Positions 28,227-37,192 of a stretch of DNA of 37,192 nucleotides are shown in pieces (positions within the stretch are counted from its first letter, which is position 1; each line of letters opens with the position of its first letter). Made by a program: the position numbers and the translations under genes. The stretch is taken from contig NZ_UXAW01000057.1 of the NCBI RefSeq assembly GCF_900609055.1, forward strand, positions 1 to 37,192. The letters run 5' to 3'. The notes beneath the pieces were generated by a model. That model saw only the letters and a list, made by a program, of their open reading frames with translations. It had not been told where the DNA came from and made no database searches. Source of the DNA: Pseudogemmobacter humi (GTDB taxonomy: Bacteria; Pseudomonadota; Alphaproteobacteria; Rhodobacterales; Rhodobacteraceae).

Positions 28227-29089
28227 TCCAGGATCTGCAAGCCCGGGCCGAGGCGCTCGGCCAGTCGCTGCCGCCGCTGCTGGCCGAGGCCGAGATGCTG
28301 GCGGCGACGGTGATGCTGGGCGAGCACGGCCGCAGGCGGGCGGGCTCGGGCGACGAGTTCTGGCAATACCGCGCCGCCCATGCCGGCGATCCGGCGCGGT
28401 CCATCGACTGGCGCCGCTCGGCCCGCTCGGACGGGCATTTCATCCGCGAGCGCGAATGGCAGGCGGCGCAGTCGGTCACGCTCTGGGTCGATCCGTCGAA
28501 GAGCATGGCATTTTCCGGCGCGAAGGACCGCGCGCCGAAGGCGGAGCGCGCGCGGCTGCTGGCGTTGGCGCTTGCGGTTCTGCTGCTCAGGGGCGGCGAG
28601 CGGGTCGGGCTGGCGGGGCTGGCGCTGCCGCGCGCCGGGCGCAGCCAGATCCTGCGGCTTGCGGCGCGGCTTTCCGGCGAGGAAGGCGAGGGCGATTACG
28701 GTGTGCCCGAGACCGCGGGCATGGTCGGCCATGGCCGGGCGGTGTTCTTCTCGGATTTCCTCGGCCCCCTCGACGGGATCGAGGCCGCGCTGGCGCGCGC
28801 CGCTGATCGCGGCGTGAAGGGCGCGCTTTGCCAGATCCTCGACCCGGCGGAAGAGGATTTTCCCTTCGACGGAAGGGTGATCTTCGAGTCGATGGGCGGC
28901 GGGCTCCGGCATGAGACGCAGCAGGCGGGCGAATTGCGCGCGCGCTATCTCGCGCGCCTTTCCGAGCGCAAGGACCGGCTGGCGACGCTGGCCCGCGCCA
29001 CCGGCTGGCATTTTTCCACGCATCACACCGGAGCCCCGGCGCAGACTGCGCTCCTGTGGCTTTACCGCGCGCTGGAGGGCGGGCGCTGA
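28223..29089 (+). CDS. DUF58 domain-containing protein
   Basis: A 288-residue soluble protein with the DUF58 signature GDPARSIDWRRSARSDGHFI and REREWQAAQSVTLWVDPSKS; the second resembles a VWA-like strand with DPSKSM in the place of the MIDAS DxSxS. It starts at GTG, overlapping the moxR stop (GTGA), and its TGA overlaps the next ATG. DUF58 proteins regularly accompany MoxR ATPases and are thought to be their adaptor or client; the exact job is unknown. Confidence 0.9.
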
Positions 29090-31860
29090 TGTTCATGATC
29101 GGTCCGATCGGTTTTCTGACCCCCTGGATCCTCTGGGGTCTCGTCGCGCTGCCGGTGCTGTGGCTGCTCTTGCGCGCCGTGCCGCCCGCGCCGGTCCGCC
29201 GCCGCTTCCCCGGCGTCGCGTTGCTCCTTGGCCTGAAGGACGAGGATGCCGAGACCGACCGCACGCCCTGGTGGCTTTTGCTGCTGCGCATCCTTGCCGT
29301 GGCGGCGGCGATCATCGGCTTCGCCGGGCCGGTGCTGAACCCCGAGCAGCGCCAGGCGGGCTCCGGCCCGCTACTGGTGGTGCTGGACGGGGGCTGGGCC
29401 GATGCGCGGGACTGGGCGCGCCGGGTCGAGCGCGCCGCCCGGGCGGTGGAAGAGGCGGGCCGCGACGGGCGGGTGGTGGCGGTGATCCGGCTGACCGACC
29501 GGCCGCAGGAGATCGCCTTCCAGGCCGCCGACGCCTGGACCGGGCGGCTTTCGGCGCTGGAACCCGCGCCCTGGTCGCCGCAGGGCATGGAGGCCTGGGT
29601 CGAGCATTTCCCGGCGCAGGGGTTCGATACGCTCTGGCTGTCGGACGGCATCGACTGGGAGGGGCGCGACATGCTGGCGGCCCTGTTCACCGACAAGGGG
29701 CTTCTGACGGTGGTTGAGGGCGATGCGCCGGTGCTGGCGCTGCATCCGGCGCAGTTCCGCGACGGGGCGGTGATGGTCACGGCCTCGCGGCTGACGGCGG
29801 GCGAGGCGGTGGAGGTCGAGGTGACGGGGCACGGCCCCGATCCCGCCGGGATCGAGCGCGAACTGGCGCGCGCGGTGATTTCCTTCGCGGCGGGCGAGAC
29901 GAAGGCCGGGGCGGCGATGGATCTGCCGCCGGAACTCAGGAACCGCGTCACGCGGTTCGGGATTGCCGGGCTGCGCTCGGCCGGCGCGGTCTCGCTGACC
30001 GATGACAGTCTGAAACGGCGCAAAGTGGCGCTGATCAGTCCGGGCCCGGCGGCCGAGGGGCTGCAACTCTTGTCGCCGCTGCATTATCTGCGCCAGGCGC
30101 TGGCGCCGGTGGCCGATCTGATCGAGGCGCCGGTCTCGACCGCGCTGCCCGCGAACCCCGATGCGGTGGTGCTTGCCGATGTGGCGCGGCTGACCGCCTC
30201 GGAACAGGCGGCGCTGGTCGAATGGGTGGAAAAGGGCGGGCTTCTGTTGCGCTTTGCCGGGCCGCGGCTGGCGGCCTCGGATGTCAGCCGGTTCGAGGAA
30301 GACCCGCTGATGCCGGTGCGGCTGCGCGAGGGTGGCCGCGCGCTCGGCGGCGCGCTCAGCTGGGGCGACGCGAAATCGCTGGCGCCTTTCCCCGAGGGCA
30401 GCCCGTTCTTCGGGCTGAGCATCCCCGATGATGTGCAGATCGCCGAACAGGTGCTGGCGCAGCCCGACCCGGACCTTGCCGCGCGCACCATCGCCGCGCT
30501 GGACGACGGAACGCCGCTGGTGACGCGCAAGACTTTGGGCGAGGGCCAGGTGGTGCTGGTCCATGTCACCGCCAATGCGGAATGGTCGACGCTGCCCCTG
30601 TCGGGCCTGTTCGTCCAGATGCTGGAGCGGCTGGCGATCTCGACCCGGCCCGCTTTGCCCGAGGCCCGCGATCTGGAAGGCCAGATCTGGGTGCCCGAGG
30701 TGATGCTGAACGCCTGGGGCGAGGAACGCGACGCGGGCGAGGTGCCGGGCGTGGCGGGCGAGGTGCTGGCCAGGGCGATGACCGACGGCCCGGGGCCTGA
30801 ACAGCCGCCGGGGCTTTACGCGGGCCAGGACCGCCGCGTCGCGCTGAATGTGGTGGGGCCGGAGACCGTGCTCACCCCCGCCGAATGGCCGCCGGAGGCG
30901 GTGGTCGAGGGGCTGGCGGCGCAGCCGGAACGCTCGCTGAAGGGCGGCCTTCTGACCGGGGCGCTGGTGGCCCTGCTGGTCGATATCCTCGCCGCGCTCT
31001 GGCTTGGCGGGCGGCTTTCGGGCTGGCGCCGGGGTGTTGCGGTGCTGGCGGTGGCGCTCTTCGCCGCGCCGGATGCCCGCGCCCAGGAGGAGCCGCTGCC
31101 CGGCGACGATTTCGCCATCGAGGCCACCTATGGCGTGGTGCTGGCTTACGTGAAAACCGGCGACGCGCAGATTGACGAACTGTCGGAATACGGGCTTCTC
31201 GGCCTCGGCGACCGGCTGTGGGAACGCACCGCGATCGAGCCTCAGCGCCCGATCGGCATCGACCTTGAGAAGGACGAGCTGGCCTTCTTCCCCTTCCTCT
31301 ACTGGCCGGTGACGGCGGATGCGCCCACGCCCTCGGACGCCGCCTATGCGAGGCTGAACCAGTTCCTGCGCAGCGGCGGGCTGATCCTGTTCGATACCCG
31401 CGACGCGGGCGTGGCCTCTTATGGCGCGCAGACGCCCGAGGGCCAGGCGCTGCAACGCATCGCCGCGGGGCTCGATATCCCCGCGCTGGAGCCGGTGCCG
31501 GAAGATCACGTCCTGACCCGCACCTTCTACCTGCTCCAGACCTTCCCCGGCCGTTACGCCGAAGGCACGATCTGGGTCGAGGCCGCCCCCGCCGACGCCG
31601 CGCTGGAAGAGGGCATGCCGTTTCGCAACCTCAACGACGGTGTGACGCCGGTGGTGATCGGCGGCAACGACTGGGCCGCCGCCTGGGCCACCGACGACAA
31701 CGGCGTGCCGCTTCTGCCGGTGGGCCGCGGCGCCGCCGGCGAGCAGCAGCGCGAGATCGCCTGGCGCTTCGGGATCAACCTGATCATGCATGTGCTGACC
31801 GGCAACTATAAATCCGATCAGGTCCATGTGCCTGCGCTGCTGGAAAGGCTGGGCCAATGA
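29089..31860 (+). CDS. BatA-like / DUF4159 membrane protein
   Basis: A 923-residue protein. The N-terminus has two hydrophobic spans in the BatA pattern (FLTPWILWGLVALPVLWLLL and LLLLRILAVAAAIIGFAG), a large middle domain likely in the periplasm contains VEWVEKGGLLLRFAGPRL, another span lies near residue 630 (LLTGALVALLVDILAALWLG), and the C-terminal DUF4159 begins near 670 (FAIEATYGVVLAYVKTGD). DUF4159 resembles a catalytically dead amidotransferase-like fold. It shares a base with the previous stop (TGATG) and overlaps the next gene by four bases. Function unknown. Confidence 0.85.
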   Translation: MFMIGPIGFLTPWILWGLVALPVLWLLLRAVPPAPVRRRFPGVALLLGLKDEDAETDRTPWWLLLLRILAVAAAIIGFAGPVLNPEQRQAGSGPLLVVLDGGWADARDWARRVERAARAVEEAGRDGRVVAVIRLTDRPQEIAFQAADAWTGRLSALEPAPWSPQGMEAWVEHFPAQGFDTLWLSDGIDWEGRDMLAALFTDKGLLTVVEGDAPVLALHPAQFRDGAVMVTASRLTAGEAVEVEVTGHGPDPAGIERELARAVISFAAGETKAGAAMDLPPELRNRVTRFGIAGLRSAGAVSLTDDSLKRRKVALISPGPAAEGLQLLSPLHYLRQALAPVADLIEAPVSTALPANPDAVVLADVARLTASEQAALVEWVEKGGLLLRFAGPRLAASDVSRFEEDPLMPVRLREGGRALGGALSWGDAKSLAPFPEGSPFFGLSIPDDVQIAEQVLAQPDPDLAARTIAALDDGTPLVTRKTLGEGQVVLVHVTANAEWSTLPLSGLFVQMLERLAISTRPALPEARDLEGQIWVPEVMLNAWGEERDAGEVPGVAGEVLARAMTDGPGPEQPPGLYAGQDRRVALNVVGPETVLTPAEWPPEAVVEGLAAQPERSLKGGLLTGALVALLVDILAALWLGGRLSGWRRGVAVLAVALFAAPDARAQEEPLPGDDFAIEATYGVVLAYVKTGDAQIDELSEYGLLGLGDRLWERTAIEPQRPIGIDLEKDELAFFPFLYWPVTADAPTPSDAAYARLNQFLRSGGLILFDTRDAGVASYGAQTPEGQALQRIAAGLDIPALEPVPEDHVLTRTFYLLQTFPGRYAEGTIWVEAAPADAALEEGMPFRNLNDGVTPVVIGGNDWAAAWATDDNGVPLLPVGRGAAGEQQREIAWRFGINLIMHVLTGNYKSDQVHVPALLERLGQ

Positions 31861-33947
31861 TCGCGCATCTGGTTTTCGATCCGCTGATCGCCTGGCCGGT
31901 CCTGTGGGCGCTGGCGGGTGTGGCCGCGGTGATGCTGGCGCTCGCGCTCTGGCGCGGTCTGCCGGGCTGGTTCCTGCGCGGCCTCGCGCTGGCGTCGCTG
32001 CTGGCGGCGCTGGCCGGGCCGTCCCTGCAAAATGAGGACCGCCAGGGCCTCTCCGACATCGTGCTCCTGCTGATCGACGAAAGCGCCAGCCAGGGCCTCG
32101 GCGCGCGCAGCGACCAGACCCGCGCCGCGGTCGCCCGGATCGAGGCCCAGGTCGCGGCGATGGAAAACACCGAACTGCGCGTCAAGCGCATCGCCGACGG
32201 CGCCGACAATACCGGAACGCTGGCCATGACCGCCATGGCCGCCGCGCTGGCCGAGGAACCCCGCGCCCGCGTCGCCGGGGTGATCCTCGTCTCGGACGGA
32301 AGGGTGCACGATCTGGAGATGCGCCCCGACCTGCCCGCGCCCTTCCATCTGCTGCTGACCGGAGAGGAGGCCGACTGGGACCGCCGCCTCGTGGTCAGGA
32401 ACGCCCCCGCCTTCGCCATCATCGGCGAGGAATTCATCCTGAAGCTGATGGTCGAGGACCAGGGAAGGGTGCCTTCCTCGGTGCCGCGCTTCGCCGATCT
32501 GACCATTGCCGTCGATGCCGAGCCGCCGCAGACCTACACGGTCCCGGTCGGCGAGGAGCTGGAACTGCCGGTGGTGCTGCCGCATGGCGGGCTGAACGTG
32601 CTGCAATTCGAGATCGCCGCCACCGGGGGCGAGCTGACCACCCGCAACAACGCCCAGGTGGTGCAGATCAACGGCGTGCGCGACCGGCTGCGGGTGCTGC
32701 TGGTATCGGGCGAGCCCCATGCGGGCGAGCGGGTCTGGCGCAACCTTCTGAAATCCGACGCCTCGGTGGATCTGGTGCATTTCACCATCCTGCGCCCGCC
32801 GGAAAAGCAGGACGGCGTGCCGGTGGACGAGCTTTCGCTGATCGCGTTTCCCACCCGCGAGCTGTTCGTCGAGAAGATCAGCGAATTCGATCTGATCATT
32901 TTCGATCGCTACCGGATGCGGGGCATTCTGCCGATGTCCTATATCGACAATGTGGTGCGCTATATCCGCGAGGGCGGCACGGTGCTGGTGGCCTCGGGGC
33001 CGGAATTCGGCGCGGTGGATTCGCTTTACCGCTCGCCGCTCTCCGAGGTGCTGCCGGTCGCCCCCACCGCCCAGGTGATCGAGCGCGGCTTCCGCCCGAA
33101 GATCACCGATCTGGGCCGCCGCCATCCGGTCACCGAGGGGCTGGAGAAATACGCGCCTCTTCCGGCGGATGGCGACACCCCCGGCTGGGGCCGCTGGTTC
33201 CGCGCCATCGAGGTCGAGCAGCTCTCGGGCCAGACCGTGATGGAGGGGCCGGACGGGGTGCCTTTGCTGGTGCTCGACCGGGTGGACGAGGGGCGGATCG
33301 CGGTGCTGACCTCGGACCATGCCTGGCTCTGGGGGCGCGGCTACGAGGGCGGCGGGCCGCAACTCGAACTCCTGCGCCGGCTGGCGCACTGGATGCTGAA
33401 AGAGCCCGATCTTGAGGAAGAGGCGCTGACTGCCACGGCAGCAGGAAACCGGCTGACCGTGACGCGGCGCAGCCTCGCCGAAGAGCCGCCGGGGCCGCTG
33501 ACCGTGACCGGCCCCGATGGCGCGCAGGTGGTGCTGGAGATGCAGGCGCTGTCGCCCGGCAAGTTCCAGGTGGTCTGGGACGCGCCCGCGCAGGGGCTTT
33601 ACCGGCTGGAACAGGGCGATCTGACCCGGGTGATCGGTCTGGGTCCGGCCAGCCCGCGCGAATTCGAGGAAACCATCGCCTCGGGCGAGGCGGTGACCAC
33701 GGGCCGCGACGGCGCCGCCTGGGGCTCGCTGACCCGGCTGGAGCCCGGCCTGCCCGACCTGCGCCGTGTCTCGGAAGGCCGTCCGGTGACGGGCCGCGGC
33801 TGGATCGGCATCACGCCGCGCGAGGCCTGGGTCACCACCGAGGTGCGCCAGGCCGCGCTGCTGCCGGGATGGATCTGGCTGGCGCTGGCCGCCGGGCTGA
33901 GCGTCTCGGCCTGGCTGATCGAAGGCCGCCGCGGCGCAAAGGCGTGA
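31857..33947 (+). CDS. Large membrane protein with VWA-like and GATase1-like domains
   Basis: A 696-residue protein with two N-terminal spans (WPVLWALAGVAAVMLALALW, then GLALASLLAALAGP) and one C-terminal span (LLPGWIWLALAAGLSVSAWL), so the bulk is probably periplasmic between anchors. Residues from about 65 (SDIVLLLIDESASQGLG) are VWA-like but carry DESAS rather than canonical DxSxS. A later part (LRVLLVSGEPHAGERVWRNL, GGTVLVASGPEFGAVDSLY) has the type-1 glutamine-amidotransferase fold without an obvious catalytic Cys. Overlaps the DUF4159 gene by ATGA; last gene of the MoxR operon. Role unknown. Confidence 0.8.
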   Translation: MIAHLVFDPLIAWPVLWALAGVAAVMLALALWRGLPGWFLRGLALASLLAALAGPSLQNEDRQGLSDIVLLLIDESASQGLGARSDQTRAAVARIEAQVAAMENTELRVKRIADGADNTGTLAMTAMAAALAEEPRARVAGVILVSDGRVHDLEMRPDLPAPFHLLLTGEEADWDRRLVVRNAPAFAIIGEEFILKLMVEDQGRVPSSVPRFADLTIAVDAEPPQTYTVPVGEELELPVVLPHGGLNVLQFEIAATGGELTTRNNAQVVQINGVRDRLRVLLVSGEPHAGERVWRNLLKSDASVDLVHFTILRPPEKQDGVPVDELSLIAFPTRELFVEKISEFDLIIFDRYRMRGILPMSYIDNVVRYIREGGTVLVASGPEFGAVDSLYRSPLSEVLPVAPTAQVIERGFRPKITDLGRRHPVTEGLEKYAPLPADGDTPGWGRWFRAIEVEQLSGQTVMEGPDGVPLLVLDRVDEGRIAVLTSDHAWLWGRGYEGGGPQLELLRRLAHWMLKEPDLEEEALTATAAGNRLTVTRRSLAEEPPGPLTVTGPDGAQVVLEMQALSPGKFQVVWDAPAQGLYRLEQGDLTRVIGLGPASPREFEETIASGEAVTTGRDGAAWGSLTRLEPGLPDLRRVSEGRPVTGRGWIGITPREAWVTTEVRQAALLPGWIWLALAAGLSVSAWLIEGRRGAKA

Positions 33948-33956
33948 CGGGGCGCG

Positions 33957-33971
33957 GGCGGCATGGCCGCC
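33957..33971 (+). terminator. Hairpin after the MoxR operon
   Basis: GGCGGC-ATG-GCCGCC lies about ten bases past the operon stop, without a T-run. It is a weak terminator candidate. The remaining 220 bases up to the convergent DUF599 stop hold nothing I recognise. Confidence 0.3.
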
Positions 33972-34193
33972 GCCTGGCAAGCGGCCGCTGGGCAGAACCC
34001 GCGTGCCGGCTGCAATGGATTGCTTCGGCAGAGGGGCCGGGCGCATGGTGAAATTCGCAAGGAGCGCGGATCGTCGCTGCGGGCGATCCGCCTGCGCCGC
34101 CCGTGCTTTTCGCAAAACTGCGTCACCATCCGGGCAGTGGCATCCTGATCCGCTGGGGCGGGGACCTCTGAGCCGGGGCGCCCCCGGACCCGC

Positions 34194-34952
34194 TCATCGG
34201 CCCTGACGGGCCTCTTCGCTGGCGATGACGCCCGTGAGGGCGGAAGAGCCGTGCCCGCCCTGGCCGCCGTGCAGGATCACCTCGCGCGAATATGAGCGGA
34301 ACTCGCGCCGCAGCATCACCAGCACCGCGATCGCCGTCGCCAGCCCGAGCGCCCCCGCGCCCAGCACCCAGGCCAGCGCCGCCAGCGCGAAATAGACCGC
34401 GCGCATGCCCCGGTTGTAGCTTTTCGCCGCGGTGATGTTGATCTCGGCCGCCTGGGCGGCGCGCGGAAAGGCCTGCGGATCGTCCGGCGCGTTCGGCACC
34501 GCCGCCATCAGGATCGAGCAATAGCCGAAAAGGCGATGCGACCAGATGAATTTCAGCAGCGCATTGGCCATGAAGGCCAGCGGCAGCAGGATCCTGACCG
34601 TGATCCCGACCTGGCCGGCATCCAAGGGCAGATCGGCCGCGAGTTCCTGCATCGCCGCGGAATTGCCGATCAGGGCCGCCCCGCCGCCGATGGCGATCAT
34701 CGAGGCCGAGGCGAAGAAGGCCGAGCTCTGCCGGTGCGAGTCGATCAGCGTGGCGTCGAAGATCCGCGGGCTGCGGGTGACGAAGGCGCGCATCCAGTCG
34801 CGCCGGTACTCCTGCATCAGGATGGTGACCGAGGGGCGGCTCTTCGGCGGATGCTCGACCAGCCAGCCGGTCAGCGCCCAGGCGATCACGATGAAGATCA
34901 GCGCCGCCAGATCGGCGGCGGGCAGGTTCCCGAGCGAGATCAGCCCCTGCAT
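34194..34952 (-). CDS. DUF599 family membrane protein
   Basis: A 252-residue protein with four likely spans (e.g. AALIFIVIAWALTGWLV, FFASASMIAIGGGAALIG, ALAALAWVLGAGALGLATAI) and the DUF599 sequences DWMRAFVTRSPRIFDATLI and AAEINITAAKSYNRGMRAVYF. Function unknown; the family is common in proteobacteria. GGGAGG precedes the ATG at 34952. It starts 10 bases after the stop of the HemJ/CopD-like gene on the same strand, so the two form a pair. Confidence 0.85.
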   Translation of the reverse strand: MQGLISLGNLPAADLAALIFIVIAWALTGWLVEHPPKSRPSVTILMQEYRRDWMRAFVTRSPRIFDATLIDSHRQSSAFFASASMIAIGGGAALIGNSAAMQELAADLPLDAGQVGITVRILLPLAFMANALLKFIWSHRLFGYCSILMAAVPNAPDDPQAFPRAAQAAEINITAAKSYNRGMRAVYFALAALAWVLGAGALGLATAIAVLVMLRREFRSYSREVILHGGQGGHGSSALTGVIASEEARQGR

Positions 34953-34962
34953 GGCGCCTCCC

Positions 34963-35376
34963 TCAGAACGGTTTCGCCACCACCGCCCAGAGAATGGCGA
35001 TGACGGCGACCACGCTGATTTCGTTGAAGATGCGCAGGAACAGATCGCTTTCGCGGAACTCTCCGCGCCGCGCGCGCATGACCAGCCGCCCGGTCCAGAG
35101 ATAATGCGCGACCAGCGCCACCACGAGGGTGATCTTCAGATGCAGCCAGGGATCGAACCCCCACCAGCCGAAGGCGAGCCAGAGCCCGGTGGCGATGGCG
35201 ATCAGCATCAGCCCGGCGGAAAAGCGGTAAAGCCGCACCGTCAGATCGCCGAGCGGGCCGAACTCCCCCAGCCGGGCCCATTCGCGCTTCCAGTAGATCA
35301 GCGCGCGCGGCACCGCGAAGATCGAGGTCATCCAGCCCATGACCGCAAGGATATGTATGATCTTGACCCAGCCCAT
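34963..35376 (-). CDS. HemJ/CopD-like four-span membrane protein
   Basis: A 137-residue protein with WVKIIHILAVMGWMTSIFAV, PRALIYWKREWARLGEFG, a central WLHLKITLVVALVAHYLW and a C-terminal NEISVVAVIAILWAVVAKPF. The pattern of the first His, the PR motif, WLH-K and NE...KPF is that of the UPF0093/HemJ group (protoporphyrinogen oxidase) and of the related CopD-type proteins. A true HemJ role is uncertain because alphaproteobacteria often carry paralogues. The ATG ending at 35376 lacks a clear ribosome site; an in-frame TTG 12 codons upstream is an alternative start. Confidence 0.65.
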   Translation of the reverse strand: MGWVKIIHILAVMGWMTSIFAVPRALIYWKREWARLGEFGPLGDLTVRLYRFSAGLMLIAIATGLWLAFGWWGFDPWLHLKITLVVALVAHYLWTGRLVMRARRGEFRESDLFLRIFNEISVVAVIAILWAVVAKPF

Positions 35377-35641
35377 GGGCCAGAGGTGGCAGATATCCCC
35401 CCCGTGGCACAAGAGGAAAATCCGCAGGGGAAAATCCGCCGCAGGCCGGGGGCGGGCCGGATCGCAGGGCGGCCGGATGTCCGAAGGATGTTCCCGCCAC
35501 GGGGGCGCATGGGGCGCGCATGGCGGCGTAGGCTGTTTTCCGCGGGCGGGTCAGGGCGTAAATCTCGCCCTGAAGGGGCGCCGGGCGATTGCCATGGCGG
35601 GCGCGCGGCTTTACCCCTGAAGCGCAAGCAGGAGCCAGCCG

Positions 35642-37075
35642 ATGGACATGCCCGTTCCCGATCCGCAGATCCTTGCGCGAAAGGACGCGATCACCGCGCG
35701 CCTGAGGGCCGCGCTGCCCGCATCTGCGGTGATCACCGACGACACCGGCCTGCGCGCCTATGAATGCGATGCACTCTCGGCTTACCGCTGCCCGCCGCTT
35801 GCGGTGGTGCTGCCGGGCTCGACCGAAGAGGCCGCCGCGGCCCTGCGCATCTGCCATGAGGAGCGGGTCAAGGTGGTGCCGCGCGGCGCCGGAACCTCGC
35901 TCGCGGGCGGCTCGATGCCCACGGCGGATGCGGTGGTGATCGGCCTTGCCCGGATGAACGCGGTGCTGGAGGTCGATTTCGCCAGCCGTGCGATCCATGT
36001 TCAGGCCGGGCGGACCAATCTGTCGGTTTCGGCCGCGGTGGGGGCCGGGGGCTGGTTCTACGCCCCCGATCCGTCGAGCCAGCTCGCCTGTGCCATCGGC
36101 GGCAATATCGCGATGAACTCGGGCGGCGCGCATTGCCTGAAATACGGGGTGACGACGAACAATCTGCTGGGCGTGACGCTGGTGATGATGGACGGCAGCG
36201 TGGTGACGCTCGGCGGGCCGTGGATGGATGCCGGGGGGCTTGATCTTTTGGGCGTGGTCTGCGGCTCCGAGGGGCAGCTCGGCGTGGTGACCGAGGCCTG
36301 GCTCAGGATCCTGCCGAAGCCCGAAGGCGCGCTGCCGGTGCTGATGGGGTTTTCCTCGAACGAGGTGGCGGGCGCCTGCGTTGCCGACATCATCCGCGCC
36401 GGGCTCTCGCCGGTGGCGATCGAATTCATGGACCGGCCCTGTATCCGCGCCTGCGAGGCGTTCGCCCGCGCGGGCTACCCGGATTGCGAGGCGCTGCTGA
36501 TCGTCGAGGTCGAGGGCAGCCCGGGCGAGATCGCCGCCCAGATCGCGCGCATCCGGGAAATCGCCCTGCGCCACGATCCGGTCGAGCTGCGCGAGGCGCG
36601 GGACGAGGACGAGGCGCGGCGGATCTGGCTCGGGCGCAAATCGGCCTTCGGCGCCATGGGGCAGATCGCGGATTACATCTGTCTGGACGGCACGATCCCG
36701 GTCTCGAAACTGCCCGAGGTTTTGCGCGGGATCGGCGGGCTTTCCGCGCATTACGGGCTCGGGGTGGCGAATGTGTTCCACGCGGGCGACGGCAATATGC
36801 ACCCTTTGATCCTTTACGACGCCAACCGCCCCGGTGATCTGGAGCGCGCCGAGGCGATGGGGGCGGATATCCTGAAGCTCTGCGTGGCAGTGGGCGGGTG
36901 CCTCTCGGGCGAGCATGGGGTCGGCGTCGAGAAGCGCGATCTGATGGAGGTGCAGTTCGCGACCGCCGATCTGGAGGCGCAGATGCGGATCAAGGATGTG
37001 TTCGACCCGGGCTGGCTTCTGAACCCCGCGAAGGTGTTCCCGCTGGCGCTGAGTGCCGGGCGGCGGGCGGGATGA
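35642..37075 (+). CDS. glcD: Glycolate oxidase, FAD-linked subunit GlcD
   Basis: A 477-residue protein of the FAD-linked oxidase family. The PP-loop FAD site is RGAGTSLAGGSMP, then FYAPDPSSQLACAIGGNIAM, and the C-terminal domain shows VFHAGDGNMHPLI and CLSGEHGVGVEKRDL, typical of GlcD. With GlcE and the Fe-S subunit GlcF it oxidises glycolate to glyoxylate at the membrane. A CAGGAG site precedes the ATG at 35642. glcE follows after 70 bases that contain a repeat copy, a wide gap for this operon. D-lactate or 2-hydroxyglutarate dehydrogenases are close relatives, but glcE next door favours glycolate. Confidence 0.93.
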   Translation: MDMPVPDPQILARKDAITARLRAALPASAVITDDTGLRAYECDALSAYRCPPLAVVLPGSTEEAAAALRICHEERVKVVPRGAGTSLAGGSMPTADAVVIGLARMNAVLEVDFASRAIHVQAGRTNLSVSAAVGAGGWFYAPDPSSQLACAIGGNIAMNSGGAHCLKYGVTTNNLLGVTLVMMDGSVVTLGGPWMDAGGLDLLGVVCGSEGQLGVVTEAWLRILPKPEGALPVLMGFSSNEVAGACVADIIRAGLSPVAIEFMDRPCIRACEAFARAGYPDCEALLIVEVEGSPGEIAAQIARIREIALRHDPVELREARDEDEARRIWLGRKSAFGAMGQIADYICLDGTIPVSKLPEVLRGIGGLSAHYGLGVANVFHAGDGNMHPLILYDANRPGDLERAEAMGADILKLCVAVGGCLSGEHGVGVEKRDLMEVQFATADLEAQMRIKDVFDPGWLLNPAKVFPLALSAGRRAG

Positions 37076-37086
37076 GGCCGCAAGAA

Positions 37087-37149
37087 GGGGGCCGTGCCCC
37101 CGTCTTCGCAGGCGAAGACTCCCCCGGGGTATTTGAGGACAGAAAATGA
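37087..37149. repeat. Three-hairpin dispersed repeat, copy C (inverted, truncated)
   Basis: Running in the opposite orientation to copies A and B: GGGGGC-CGT-GCCCCC (37087-37101), then GTCTTCGC-AG-GCGAAGAC (37102-37119), then one arm of the long palindrome (37122-37149, containing GAGGACAGAAAATGA). The second long arm is missing. The arm runs into the first codons of glcE. Confidence 0.8.
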
Positions 37150-37192
37150 TGCGGCCGGGGAGTGAGGCGGAACTGGCGGAGGCGATCCGGGG
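37146..37192 (+). CDS. glcE: Glycolate oxidase FAD-binding subunit GlcE, N-terminal fragment (cut by window edge)
   Basis: Only 15 complete codons remain, reading MMRPGSEAELAEAIR, which matches GlcE starts (MRP-SEAELAEAIR). Two adjacent ATGs exist (37146 and 37149). Both lie in the AAAATGA end of the repeat arm, and the GAGGA of the same arm sits 6-7 bases upstream as a ribosome site. GlcE is the second flavin subunit of glycolate oxidase. The identity rests on these few residues plus the position after glcD. Confidence 0.7.
   Translation, partial: MMRPGSEAELAEAIR

Noticed and set aside
29371-34115. Long minus-strand frames opposite the DUF4159 and following genes
   Set aside because: Antisense shadows with the same biased composition; the plus-strand genes have coupled starts and recognisable domains.

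Overview
The window looks like chromosomal DNA of a GC-rich alphaproteobacterium, most likely a member of the Rhodobacteraceae/Rhodobacterales. The support is the UPF0262 / low-molecular-weight phosphatase pair, the infA-maf-RNase E/G-yacG run, the DUF1285 and DUF4159 genes, the GlcD/GlcE pair, and a dispersed palindrome of a kind I associate with this group. I could not run any search; assignments rest on reading motifs and on remembered family sequences. Layout, left to right. (1) 1-5.1 kb: start of fhs (formate-THF ligase) leaving the left edge, a small CHCC zinc-finger gene, polA, then UPF0262 and a phosphatase. (2) 5.1-8.3 kb: a compositionally odd DUF3885 gene, a divergent HxlR regulator / QorB-type quinone reductase pair with a visible operator candidate, then NTF2-like and GNAT genes. 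(3) 8.3-11.3 kb: a repeat element, the housekeeping run infA-maf-rng-yacG, tRNA-Phe(GAA) and the decayed C-terminus of a tyrosine integrase. (4) 11.6-25.2 kb: the most interesting part. It is a ten-gene minus-strand block, probably one operon: TPR-like protein, trimethylamine dehydrogenase (TMADH), a membrane Fe-S ETF:quinone oxidoreductase of the EMO/EtfD/DgcB type, an LRV-repeat protein, EtfB, EtfA, a stand-alone GcvT-like protein, a DMT transporter, a small winged-helix protein and a 37-residue membrane protein. A divergent FadR-type regulator and a substrate-binding-type protein without a signal peptide sit at its head. (5) 25.5-26.8 kb: hydroxypyruvate-isomerase-like and DUF1285 genes. 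(6) 27.2-33.9 kb: a tightly coupled MoxR / DUF58 / DUF4159 / membrane-protein operon. (7) 34.2-37.2 kb: DUF599 and HemJ/CopD-like membrane proteins, then glcD and the first codons of glcE. How region 4 probably works (inference): TMADH oxidises trimethylamine to dimethylamine and formaldehyde and passes electrons to the cognate ETF. The membrane Fe-S protein moves them from ETF to quinone. The GcvT-like protein may capture the one-carbon unit on tetrahydrofolate, joining the C1-folate pathway to which fhs at the left edge also belongs. The TMADH keeps the flavin-attachment Cys, the aromatic substrate bowl and the 4Fe-4S cysteines of the Methylophilus W3A1 enzyme as I remember it. The LRV protein, the TPR protein, the 37-residue protein and the signal-less binding protein are the parts without an obvious described role. 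Three copies of one three-hairpin repeat lie in the window. Their stems differ in sequence but keep pairing, and one copy appears to supply the start codon of glcE.
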